34,942 nt of DNA, from contig JAZKZO010000046.1 in the NCBI GenBank assembly GCA_045612665.1, forward strand, positions 1 to 34,942, read 5' to 3'. The notes beneath the pieces are model-generated. The model was not told where the DNA came from. It saw only the letters and a list, made by a program, of their open reading frames with translations, and did not search any database. Below, piece after piece: positions 23,971 to 31,604 of this stretch. How positions within the stretch are numbered: the first letter of the stretch is position 1; each line of letters begins with the position of its first letter. The position numbers and the translations under genes were made by a program. This DNA is from RGIG2000 sp045612665. Its GTDB lineage: Bacteria > Bacillota > Clostridia > Oscillospirales > CAG-272.

Positions 23971-25656
23971 TTATTTCTGTACATTTGTAATGATATCGTC
24001 AATTGAGCCACCTGGTGGGAGCATAGGAAGAACGAATTCATCCTTATCAATGAGAGTATCAATAACTACTGTTTGACCGCTTGCGAGTGCCTTTTTAAAG
24101 ACATCCTCGAACTCAGCCTGTGTGCTTGCACGGTATCCGATAGCACCGAATGCCTCAGCGAGCTTAACGAAGTCGGTTTTTCTATCGGCAAGAACTGTGT
24201 TAGAGTATCTACCGCCAAAGAAAAGCGTTTGCCATTGGCGAACCATTCCGAGAACACCGTTATTCATAAGGACTATAACCACGGGGATATTGTGCGATAC
24301 TGCTGTTGCAAGCTCGTTTAGGTTCATACCAAAGCTTCCGTCGCCTGTTATAAGAACTGTTGTATCACCTGTTGCAACCTTAGCACCGATTGCAGCGCCA
24401 AGGCCGAAGCCCATTGTACCAAGACCGCCACTTGAAACGAAGCGTCTTGTGTTATCAAACTTAACATACTGTGCGGTCCACATTTGGTGTTGACCTACAT
24501 CAGTTACGATAACCGTATCCTTTGGCTTATTTGCATTGATTACGTCAAATACCATTCTCGGGCTAAGCTTTGCCTTTGATGCGTCAGCAATTTGCTTTTC
24601 AAAGCCGAGCTCCTCGCTCTTAAGAGTATTTACTCTATCCATCCACTCGGAATTCTTCTTTGCCTGACAAGCCTTTGCAATTTGCTTAAACGAATATTCA
24701 ACGTCTCCGACAATTCCACAGTCAACCGTTACGTTCTTGTTTATCTCGGAGAAATCGGGGTCAAGCTGAATAATTTTGCTCTTTTTAGCGAATTTGGAAA
24801 CGTTACCCGTTGCTCTGTCGCTAAATCTTACACCGATACCGATAATAAGGTCAGCCTCATTTTGAGCCATAGAGGAAGCATAGTGTCCGTGCATTCCCTG
24901 CATACCGAGGAATCTCTCGCATCCGTCGGGGATAGCTGAAAGACCCATAAAGGTACAACCGATGCAAGCATCTATCTTTTCTGCGAATTCAATTATTTCC
25001 TTGCCCATTCCAAGACCTGCTGCACCACCGCCTATGTAAATATATGGGCGCTTTGCCTCGTTTACAAGAGCTACTGCCCTTTCAATCTCGTCATCCTTTG
25101 CGAGAGGGAGAGGAATCTTTGGTGCAATCTCCTGTGGCTCATAATCGTAAAGTGCCATTTGAACATCCTTTGGCACGTCTACAAGCACAGGTCCTGGTCT
25201 GCCCGATTTAGCAATTGAGAACGCCTCTCTTATGCTATCGGCAAGGTCGGCTATATTGTTTACGAAATAGTTGTGCTTTGTAATAGGAAGTGTAATTCCC
25301 GTAATATCAATCTCCTGGAAGCTATCCTTACCGATAAGGCTACACGGCACGTTTCCTGTGATTGCCACAAGAGGAATAGAGTCAAGCATTGCAGTTGCGA
25401 TGCCTGTTACAAGGTTAGTAGCACCAGGGCCTGAGGTTGCAATACAAACTCCAACCTTACCTGTCGCTCTTGAATAGCCGTCGGCTGCGTGTGCTGCGCC
25501 CTGCTCGTGAGCTGTAAGAATGTGATTGATTTTGTCTTTATCTTTGTATAAAGCATCATAAATATTGATTACTTGGCCACCTGGGTAACCAAATACATCA
25601 GTAACACCCTGCTCAATCAAGGTCTTTATGATGATTTCTGCTCCTGTTATTTTCAT
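23971..25656 (-). CDS. ilvB: Acetolactate synthase, catalytic large subunit
   Basis: A 561-residue ThDP enzyme. The catalytic Glu lies in THEQGAAHAADGYSRATGK-like context near residue 50, the Q/FAD region in LGMQGMHGHYASSMAQNEADL, and the ThDP motif begins GDGSFGMNLNELATA and ends in NNGVLGMVRQWQ. It condenses pyruvate with pyruvate or 2-oxobutanoate. The ATG overlaps the leuA stop (ATGA), with AAAGGAG inside the leuA end. Confidence 0.97.
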   Translation of the reverse strand: MKITGAEIIIKTLIEQGVTDVFGYPGGQVINIYDALYKDKDKINHILTAHEQGAAHAADGYSRATGKVGVCIATSGPGATNLVTGIATAMLDSIPLVAITGNVPCSLIGKDSFQEIDITGITLPITKHNYFVNNIADLADSIREAFSIAKSGRPGPVLVDVPKDVQMALYDYEPQEIAPKIPLPLAKDDEIERAVALVNEAKRPYIYIGGGAAGLGMGKEIIEFAEKIDACIGCTFMGLSAIPDGCERFLGMQGMHGHYASSMAQNEADLIIGIGVRFSDRATGNVSKFAKKSKIIQLDPDFSEINKNVTVDCGIVGDVEYSFKQIAKACQAKKNSEWMDRVNTLKSEELGFEKQIADASKAKLSPRMVFDVINANKPKDTVIVTDVGQHQMWTAQYVKFDNTRRFVSSGGLGTMGFGLGAAIGAKVATGDTTVLITGDGSFGMNLNELATAVSHNIPVVIVLMNNGVLGMVRQWQTLFFGGRYSNTVLADRKTDFVKLAEAFGAIGYRASTQAEFEDVFKKALASGQTVVIDTLIDKDEFVLPMLPPGGSIDDIITNVQK

Positions 25657-27329
25657 TTGTTTTCTCCTTTGGAAAGCATAATGTTTACAGCGCTTACAAG
25701 GGCTTTGATTGAGGAACGGCTGATATCACTGCTGATGCCTGTGCCCCAATAGGTCTTACCGTCGCATACGATGCTTACGTATGATGCTGCCTTTGAGCTT
25801 GTTGTTCCCTCTACTGCGTGCTGTGTATATGTTTCAAGCGTGTAGTCCTTGCCTGTGAGAGTCTTAATTGCATTGCTTACGCAGTCAAGACGTCCGTTTC
25901 CGCTTGATTTAATAGTGCTTGTAATACCGTTTTGGTCGATTGTTACCTCACCGTCGATTTCAGTGTCGTCGATATGGTCGCTATAAACTGCCGAAACGAC
26001 CTTGATAGGCGAGGTTATATTTACGAAATCACGCATAAATATGTCGTGAACCTCGATTGGCTGAAGCTCTCTGTGCTCGTGGTCGGAAATGCTCTTTACG
26101 TGATATCCGAACGCCTCGCGCATTTTTGGTGGGAGATTGAGCTTGAACTGTGTTTCCATTATGTAACCGATACCGCCCTTACCGGACTGTGAGTTAATAC
26201 GGATAACGTCCGCCTCGTAAACTCTGCCGATATCGGTTGGATCGATAGGAAGATAAGGAACTGTCCACTTAATGTCCTTGCCCTCTCTGAACTTCATTCC
26301 CTTTGCAATTGCGTCCTGATGCGAGCCACTGAATGCGGCAAATACGAGCTGTCCGCTATATGGCTGTCTTTCATAGACGTGCATTCTTGTTACCTTCTCG
26401 TAAACCTTGGTAATTTCGGGAAGATTTGTAAAATCAAGTCCTGGGTCGATACCCTGTGAGAACATATTAAGAGCGAGAGTTACGATATCAACGTTACCTG
26501 TTCTCTCACCGTTACCGAAGAGAGTGCCCTCAATTCTATCTCCGCCTGCCAAAAGCCCCATTTCGCTATCAGCGATTGCGCATCCACGGTCGTTATGTGG
26601 GTGAAGTGAGATGATTACGTTTTCTCTATTCAAGAGATTTTTGTCCATATATTCAACCTGATTTGCGTAAACGTGAGGCATTGAATGCGACACGGTAACA
26701 GGAAGGTTGATGATAACCTTATCGTCGGGAGTTGGCTCCCAAATCTTGATTACCTCGTTACAAATCTCGACTGCATACTCGGGCTCTGTTCCTGTAAAGC
26801 TCTCAGGAGAATATTCAAAGGTAATCTTGCCCTTTGCCTTTTTCTTATATTCCTTGCAAAGCTTAGCACCGAAGGTTGCGATATCGATAATTTGCTGCTT
26901 ATCTCTTTTGAACACCTGCTCTCTTTGAGCAACCGACGTTGAGTTATAAAGGTGAACTACTGCATGCTTTGCGCCGTCGATAGCCTCAAAGGTTTTAGCG
27001 ATTATATGCTCTCTTGACTGTGTGAGAACCTGAATTGTAACATCGTCAGGAATAAGATTTTGCTCAATGATAGTTCTGCAAAATTCATACTCGGTTTCAG
27101 ATGCTGCCGGGAAGCCGACCTCAATTTCCTTAAAGCCGACCTTACAAAGAAGCTTAAAGAACTCAAGCTTTTCCTCAAGGCTCATCGGTATAATAAGCGC
27201 TTGGTTTCCGTCGCGTAGGTCAACGCTACACCAAATCGGTGGTTTCTCGATATATTCCTTTTTTACCCAGTCCATTGTTACGCCATTTGGCGCGAAAAAT
27301 TGTTTTGTGTACTTTTGATAGCCCTTCAT
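25653..27329 (-). CDS. leuA: 2-isopropylmalate synthase, LeuA type 2
   Basis: The 558-residue enzyme condenses acetyl-CoA with 2-oxoisovalerate. It is the longer LeuA2 form known from actinobacteria, fungi and some Clostridia: the N-terminal extension reads YQKYTKQFFAPNGV, followed by the barrel motif CSVDLRDGNQALIIPM and metal ligands in SLHPHNDRGCAIADSEMG. The C-terminal region (from about 430) is the leucine-binding regulatory domain. It is the first gene of the operon behind a T-box, so the committed step of leucine synthesis is controlled both by tRNA charging and, probably, by allostery. The start has AGGAGG upstream. Confidence 0.95.
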   Translation of the reverse strand: MKGYQKYTKQFFAPNGVTMDWVKKEYIEKPPIWCSVDLRDGNQALIIPMSLEEKLEFFKLLCKVGFKEIEVGFPAASETEYEFCRTIIEQNLIPDDVTIQVLTQSREHIIAKTFEAIDGAKHAVVHLYNSTSVAQREQVFKRDKQQIIDIATFGAKLCKEYKKKAKGKITFEYSPESFTGTEPEYAVEICNEVIKIWEPTPDDKVIINLPVTVSHSMPHVYANQVEYMDKNLLNRENVIISLHPHNDRGCAIADSEMGLLAGGDRIEGTLFGNGERTGNVDIVTLALNMFSQGIDPGLDFTNLPEITKVYEKVTRMHVYERQPYSGQLVFAAFSGSHQDAIAKGMKFREGKDIKWTVPYLPIDPTDIGRVYEADVIRINSQSGKGGIGYIMETQFKLNLPPKMREAFGYHVKSISDHEHRELQPIEVHDIFMRDFVNITSPIKVVSAVYSDHIDDTEIDGEVTIDQNGITSTIKSSGNGRLDCVSNAIKTLTGKDYTLETYTQHAVEGTTSSKAASYVSIVCDGKTYWGTGISSDISRSSIKALVSAVNIMLSKGENK

Positions 27330-27382
27330 AAATTAATCCTCCTGTGTCTCGGGTTAGTTCATTTGGGTTGCCCTGCGAGGTT

Positions 27383-27650
27383 ATGAAAATAAAAAAGCCT
27401 CTCTTACGCAACCACTTGCATAAAAGAGACGAAGCTTCCTCCGTGGTACCACTCTTCTTGGCGTTAACGCCCACTCATTGCCTATCAGCAATTAGCTCTA
27501 TAACGGGAGCGCCCGTTCAAGTCTACTTGGAAAAATCCGTTCGGTTGAAGACTCAGGGATGAGTATGTCCATTTACCGTATTGGCTCGCACCTATCGCCA
27601 ACTCTCTGAAAAACGGGGATGTGGATTTTATTCCCTTCAAGGTCTTATAT
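27383..27650 (-). ncRNA. T-box riboswitch, leucine specifier (CUC)
   Basis: On the - strand the conserved T-box AGAGTGGTACCACGGAGG lies at 27455-27438. Stem I precedes it; its specifier loop reads GGACATACTCATCCC, which puts codon CTC (Leu) at 27563-27561. After the T-box comes a 15-base terminator stem (27430-27397, with three G-U pairs) and a T run. Uncharged tRNA-Leu would stabilise the antiterminator and turn on the leuA operon. The element fits the gene behind it. Confidence 0.95.
27391..27430 (-). terminator. Regulated terminator of the T-box leader
   Basis: A 15-base stem with a GTGG loop and a six-T tail on the - strand; its 5' arm is a short distance after the T-box sequence, as required for competition with the antiterminator. 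Confidence 0.9.
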
Positions 27651-27665
27651 AAATAATATAGAAAT

Positions 27666-27694
27666 ATTTTATATTATGAAATCTGATTTGTCAA
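27666..27694 (-). promoter_or_regulatory. Promoter of the leuA-ilv-leu operon
   Basis: TTGACA (27694-27689), a 17-base spacer and TAAAAT (27671-27666) on the - strand, placed just before the T-box leader. Confidence 0.85.
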
Positions 27695-27772
27695 TAGGTT
27701 TCTTAAACTTTTTTGAAAAAAATTTAGTTTTTTAGCAAACTAAAGTGTTTATAGGTCTTTTTTGTATCAAAA

Positions 27773-27800
27773 AAGCCACCGCATTGTCTTGCGATGGCTT
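27773..27800 (-). terminator. Terminator of ilvE
   Basis: An 11-base stem AAGCCATCGCA/TGCGGTGGCTT with a six-base loop and a run of six T on the - strand, 15 bases beyond the ilvE stop. Confidence 0.92.
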
Positions 27801-27815
27801 AATTTTAGTTTGAAA

Positions 27816-28880
27816 TTAAAGCTTATGTACCCAGTTGTACTTGTCCTCTACCTTACCCCACTGAATGCCTGTGAGAATATCGTAGAGCTTTTGAGTAACC
27901 TCACCGATTTTTTCACCGTTGATAACGTACTCAACGTCATCGTACATAAGTCTGCCGATAGGAGAAACTACTGCTGCAGTACCACATCCCCAAGCCTCCT
28001 CGAGCTTTCCGTTCTTCATTGCGTCAAGAAGCTCGTCAACGCTAAGAAGTCTCTCGCTTACCTTATAGCCGAGATCGCGAAGAACCTCGATACAGGATTT
28101 TCTTGTAATACCGGGAAGAATTGAGCCACTTGAAAGCTCAGGAGTTACGATTTCACCGTCAATTTTGAACATTACGTTCATAGCTCCAACCTCTTCGATG
28201 TACTTTCTCTCTACACCGTCAAGCCAAAGAACCTGTGAGTAGCCCTTCTTATTAGCTCTCTCGCCTGCTCTTGTTGATGCAGCATAGTTACCGCCACATT
28301 TTGCGTATCCTGTACCGCCACGAACTGTACGAACATCCTCGTTTTCGATCATAATCTTAACAGGGTTAATGCCTTCCTTGTAGTAGCTTCCGCTTGGTGA
28401 AGCGATAATCATATATGTAGCTCTATGAACTGTATGAACTCCGAGAGTTTCGTCGTTACCGAACATATAAGGACGGAGATAAAGCGACGTTCCAAAGGAT
28501 TTTGGTACCCATTTTTCCTCGAGCTTTACAAATGTTTCAAGAATTTCAAGAGCATCGTTTTCGTCGATTACAGGTAGGCACATACGCTCAGCAGATCTAT
28601 TAAGACGTCTGATATTCTCCATTGGTCTGAAAAGCTGAACATTGCCCTCGGCAGTACGGTACGCCTTAAGTCCCTCGAAGATTTCAGCACCGTAGTGAAG
28701 AACGGTTGATGCAGGGTGAAGTGAAATGTTGCCGAATGGCACGATTCTTGCGTTATGCCAGCCCTTTCCAGCCTCATAATCCATTACGAACATATGGTCG
28801 GAGAAATACTGTCCGAATCCAAGCTCGCTCTCCTTAGGCATTACCTTTGGGTCGGTTGTCTTTACTATTTTGATATCCAT
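27816..28880 (-). CDS. ilvE: Branched-chain amino acid aminotransferase
   Basis: The 354-residue fold-type IV PLP enzyme transaminates the keto acids of Leu, Ile and Val. Visible motifs are the N-terminal LHPASTVLHYGAEIFEGLKAYR, RPYMFG, AKCGGNYAAS, and the PLP region in GVERKYIEEVGAMNVMF. It is a separate transcription unit with its own promoter and terminator, between the BCAA operon and a HAD phosphatase, and completes the pathway. GGAG lies about ten bases upstream of the ATG. No T-box is seen before it. Confidence 0.97.
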   Translation of the reverse strand: MDIKIVKTTDPKVMPKESELGFGQYFSDHMFVMDYEAGKGWHNARIVPFGNISLHPASTVLHYGAEIFEGLKAYRTAEGNVQLFRPMENIRRLNRSAERMCLPVIDENDALEILETFVKLEEKWVPKSFGTSLYLRPYMFGNDETLGVHTVHRATYMIIASPSGSYYKEGINPVKIMIENEDVRTVRGGTGYAKCGGNYAASTRAGERANKKGYSQVLWLDGVERKYIEEVGAMNVMFKIDGEIVTPELSSGSILPGITRKSCIEVLRDLGYKVSERLLSVDELLDAMKNGKLEEAWGCGTAAVVSPIGRLMYDDVEYVINGEKIGEVTQKLYDILTGIQWGKVEDKYNWVHKL

Positions 28881-28935
28881 AATTTGCTATCTCCAAATGA
28901 ATTTTTGAATAGATTTTTGCATAAATATACTATGT

Positions 28936-28964
28936 ATCATAGCACACATATCTAGTCAAGTCAA
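28936..28964 (-). promoter_or_regulatory. Promoter of ilvE
   Basis: On the - strand TTGACT, 17 bases, TATGAT. The upstream HAD gene has no visible terminator, so read-through may add to ilvE expression. Confidence 0.75.
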
Positions 28965-28980
28965 TAATTTTTTTGAAATT

Positions 28981-29634
28981 TTATACAAGGAATTTTGAGA
29001 TTTCGCTTGGGGTATCAAAAATATACTCCGCGCCATATTTTTCAAACTCTTCTCTTGTGCCGTATCCGTATAAAACAGCGATGCAGTCGATGCCGAAATT
29101 ATGTGCGCCCTCTATATCGTAAAAGCGGTCTCCTATCATAATTACGCTCGATACTGTGTCGATATTCGCCTCTTCAAGCACGTATTCAAGCACGTCGATT
29201 TTAGTTACTCTCGTGCTCTCGTCAAGAGTTGCTCCACCTATAAAATCAAAGTATTTTGCAAGAGCCGCCTTTTCAAGAATTCTTAGTGCAGACGCCTCGG
29301 GCTTTGAGGTTGCGAGGATAATTTTCTTGCCCCTTTGCTTTAAGTCGATGAGAAGATTTTCTATGCCGTCATATATGTATCCCTCAAAAATTCCTTTTTC
29401 TTGATAATATTCTCTATAATATTCGATTGCAAGCCTTGCCTTATCGTCGTCAAAGCCGTAAAAGGTCTTGAACGAATATATAAGAGGCGGTCCTATAAAT
29501 TTTTTAAGAGTGCTTTTATCCTCAACCGTGATGCCGAATTTTTCGAGCGCGTAGGATACGGAATTGGTAACTCCCTCGCCACTGTCGATTATCGTGCCGT
29601 CAAGGTCAAAAAGAACTGTTGAATATTGCTTCAT
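28981..29634 (-). CDS. HAD-superfamily hydrolase, phosphoglycolate phosphatase-like
   Basis: The 217-residue protein has the nucleophile motif FDLDGT with Asp10 and Asp12, motif II in ATSKPEAS, and motif III/IV IMIGDRFYDIEGA. A helical cap lies between about 15 and 85. This is the Gph/PgpX type of HAD; substrate is likely a small phosphate ester, which cannot be named. AAGGAG supports the start. It lies between the symporter terminator and the ilvE promoter without an obvious promoter of its own. Confidence 0.85.
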   Translation of the reverse strand: MKQYSTVLFDLDGTIIDSGEGVTNSVSYALEKFGITVEDKSTLKKFIGPPLIYSFKTFYGFDDDKARLAIEYYREYYQEKGIFEGYIYDGIENLLIDLKQRGKKIILATSKPEASALRILEKAALAKYFDFIGGATLDESTRVTKIDVLEYVLEEANIDTVSSVIMIGDRFYDIEGAHNFGIDCIAVLYGYGTREEFEKYGAEYIFDTPSEISKFLV

Positions 29635-29701
29635 TTAATGCTCCTTTTTTGCATTTTATGCACACACGGTGCGTTTTTTATCATTTTAGCACATACAAGT
29701 T

Positions 29702-29729
29702 AAAAAATCCACCGTTTTGGTGGATTTTT
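29702..29729 (-). terminator. Terminator of the amino acid symporter gene
   Basis: An 11-base stem AAAAATCCACC/GGTGGATTTTT with a T tail on the - strand, next to the symporter stop codon at 29732-29734. Confidence 0.88.
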
Positions 29730-29731
29730 CT

Positions 29732-31195
29732 TTATTTTTCCAAAGAAATTTCTTTCTTTTTATCAAATCTTTCAAATACCATTGAGCCGATTGCAAAGAG
29801 TGCGATTACGTTAGGGATAACCATAAGGTTATTGAACATATCGGAAAGACCCCAAACAAGACCGTTTGAGCCGATTGAGCCGAGGAATACGCAAACGATT
29901 GCGATTGCTGAATATGCGATTGTCGCCTTCTTGCCAAAGAGGTAATTAAAGTTGATTTTGCCGAAGAAGTTCCAGCTGATAATGGTTGAAAATGCGAAGA
30001 AGAAGAGGCATACTGCAACGAATATACTTCCAACGGCATTTCCTACCGCTACGTTTCCACCGAAAATGGTTGTGAAGGTCATTTGGAATGCCTTTTGTAC
30101 CATATTTGCGTCAGTAAAGGAAAGAGTGCCTACCTTGTCTGCAAACGATACGTCGGCATTACCAACGATACCTGCAAACGGTCCATTTGAGGCGTAGAGT
30201 GTGCAAAGAACGATAAGTGCGGTGAGTGTAAGAACAACGAACGTATCTATAAACACACCAACCATTGCTACAACGCCCTGCTCGTGTGGGTCTTTAACGT
30301 CAGCCTGTGCGTGTGCATGGGGTGTCGAGCCCATACCTGCCTCGTTTGAGAAAAGACCTCTTTGTGCGCCCTTTTGAATAGCCTTTACAAGTGCGCTTCC
30401 GATTCCACCACCGATAATTGCGTTTGGAACGAATGCATACTTGAAGATCATTCCGATTGCGCCTGGCACATTTTTGATATTAACACAAAGCACCAAAAGT
30501 CCGCCTATGATATACAAAATTGCCATTATAGGAACGAGCTTTTCTGTAACAGATGCTATTCTCTTTACTCCACCGATGATAATAACGCCTGTAAGAAGTG
30601 CAAGAAGGATACCGATAATCCAAGTAAAGGATGAGATATCAACGTTAAAGGAGTCGAAAACACCTGCAATATTTGATGAAATAGAGTTCGATTGAACCAT
30701 CGCACCGATAAAGCCGAGAGCGATTGTAATAGCTACTGCAAAAAATCCCGCAAGACCCTTACCGAATTTGCCCGAGAATGCCTTTTTTATGTAATAAACA
30801 GGTCCACCGTGAACCTCGCCCGATTCATCTATAATCTTGGTCTTTTGAGCGAGCACTGCTTCTCCGTAGTTGGTTGCCATACCGAGAAACGCGATAATCC
30901 ACATCCAAAAGATTGCACCGGGTCCACCGATAAGAATTGCTCCGCAAGCACCTACGATATTACCTGTACCGACCTGTGCCGCAACAGCAGTTGCAAGAGC
31001 TTGGAATGACGAAAGTCCCTTTTTTTCGCCCTTATCCTTTTTGAATACTCGCCTAAAGCCCTCACCAAGGCAACGAAGCTGAACAAATCTTGTTTTAATC
31101 GAGTAATAGAGTCCGACGCCCACTAGCAAGAATACAAGAATGTATCCTGAAAGGTAGTCGTTTACTATTCCGACAATTTTTTCCAAAAATTCCAT
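29732..31195 (-). CDS. Sodium:glycine/alanine symporter (AGCS family)
   Basis: The 487-residue membrane protein shows the family pattern: TRFVQLRCLGEGFRRVF, LSSFQALATAVAAQVGTGNIVG (the sodium/substrate motif), GGPGAIFWMWIIAFLGMATNYGE, and QRGLFSNEAGMGSTPHAHA. About eleven hydrophobic segments are present. I chose the ATG at 31195, which has GAGGAG directly upstream, over the ATG at 31207 with no ribosome site. A glycine riboswitch precedes it, which makes glycine the likely substrate, though members of the family also carry alanine. Confidence 0.95.
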   Translation of the reverse strand: MEFLEKIVGIVNDYLSGYILVFLLVGVGLYYSIKTRFVQLRCLGEGFRRVFKKDKGEKKGLSSFQALATAVAAQVGTGNIVGACGAILIGGPGAIFWMWIIAFLGMATNYGEAVLAQKTKIIDESGEVHGGPVYYIKKAFSGKFGKGLAGFFAVAITIALGFIGAMVQSNSISSNIAGVFDSFNVDISSFTWIIGILLALLTGVIIIGGVKRIASVTEKLVPIMAILYIIGGLLVLCVNIKNVPGAIGMIFKYAFVPNAIIGGGIGSALVKAIQKGAQRGLFSNEAGMGSTPHAHAQADVKDPHEQGVVAMVGVFIDTFVVLTLTALIVLCTLYASNGPFAGIVGNADVSFADKVGTLSFTDANMVQKAFQMTFTTIFGGNVAVGNAVGSIFVAVCLFFFAFSTIISWNFFGKINFNYLFGKKATIAYSAIAIVCVFLGSIGSNGLVWGLSDMFNNLMVIPNVIALFAIGSMVFERFDKKKEISLEK

Positions 31196-31207
31196 TTTTC
31201 TCCTCAT

Positions 31208-31293
31208 TTCATTTATTTATAATATTTTTATAACCGAACGAAAAGCGACGCGCAAGATAGAAGCTGCAAAAGCACCGCTAAAAAAACAAAAAA
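31208..31293 (-). other. Leader between the riboswitch terminator and the symporter
   Basis: About 85 bases of 5' untranslated region after the regulated terminator. Apart from the T run of that terminator and the GAGGAG ribosome site near the start codon I see no further structure that I would defend. Confidence 0.6.
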
Positions 31294-31317
31294 CGAAGCG
31301 ATTTAAAAATCACTCCG
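31294..31317 (-). terminator. Regulated terminator of the glycine riboswitch
   Basis: On the - strand CGGAGTGATTT pairs with AAATCGCTTCG, with two G-U pairs and a two-base linker, followed by TTTTTTGTTTTTTT. The CGGAGTG of its 5' arm is also exactly complementary to CACTCCG in the aptamer, giving a mutually exclusive fold. Confidence 0.85.
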
Positions 31318-31353
31318 TAAGAAAACGAATTCACAAAACGTGAATAAAAATTA

Positions 31354-31460
31354 ACTCTGTCCTTTTGCCTGAGAGATTAGCGCGTGCGCCTTGCCCCTTC
31401 GGCACTCATTTTATGAGATTCTCCGGAGTGCTATCGAGTCTCAGTCGGTATCCTTCTGAG
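31354..31460 (-). ncRNA. Glycine riboswitch (single aptamer with upstream stem)
   Basis: The - strand carries the conserved aptamer core GTGCCGAAGGGGCAA and AATCTCTCAGGCAAAAGGACAGAG (quoted in part). The P1 arms are at 31430-31424 and 31359-31354. A five-base stem CTCAG/CTGAG at 31460-31440 lies upstream and may be the vestigial (ghost) aptamer stem found in singlet glycine switches with a single aptamer. It sits between promoter and terminator and regulates the downstream sodium:glycine/alanine symporter. Confidence 0.93.
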
Positions 31461-31495
31461 GCCTTCATTTAGCTTTTTATTTGTTTTTCTCGGCA

Positions 31496-31524
31496 ATTAT
31501 AGCACAACAAAATTTCTTTGTCAA
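31496..31524 (-). promoter_or_regulatory. Promoter of the glycine riboswitch-symporter transcript
   Basis: On the - strand TTGACA (31524-31519), 17 bases, TATAAT (31501-31496), all consensus. Confidence 0.92.
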
Positions 31525-31604
31525 GCATTTCCAAGGAAATAATGTCAAGTTTTTCTTCCTTGCATATCATATATCGAGAGCTAGGCTCTCAGAAAGGAAA
31601 AATT

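Noticed and set aside
28881..28980. T-box or other riboswitch before ilvE
   Set aside because: The leader is short and lacks the T-box motif; only a promoter and a ribosome site are visible.
31541..31600. + strand promoter for the DUF11 gene
   Set aside because: TTGTCA and TAATGT give a weak pair with 16-base spacing; not convincing enough to list.
31518..31604. 29-codon N-terminal extension of the DUF11 protein
   Set aside because: No ribosome site; it overlaps the divergent promoter and the hairpin. The extension is not a usable signal peptide.
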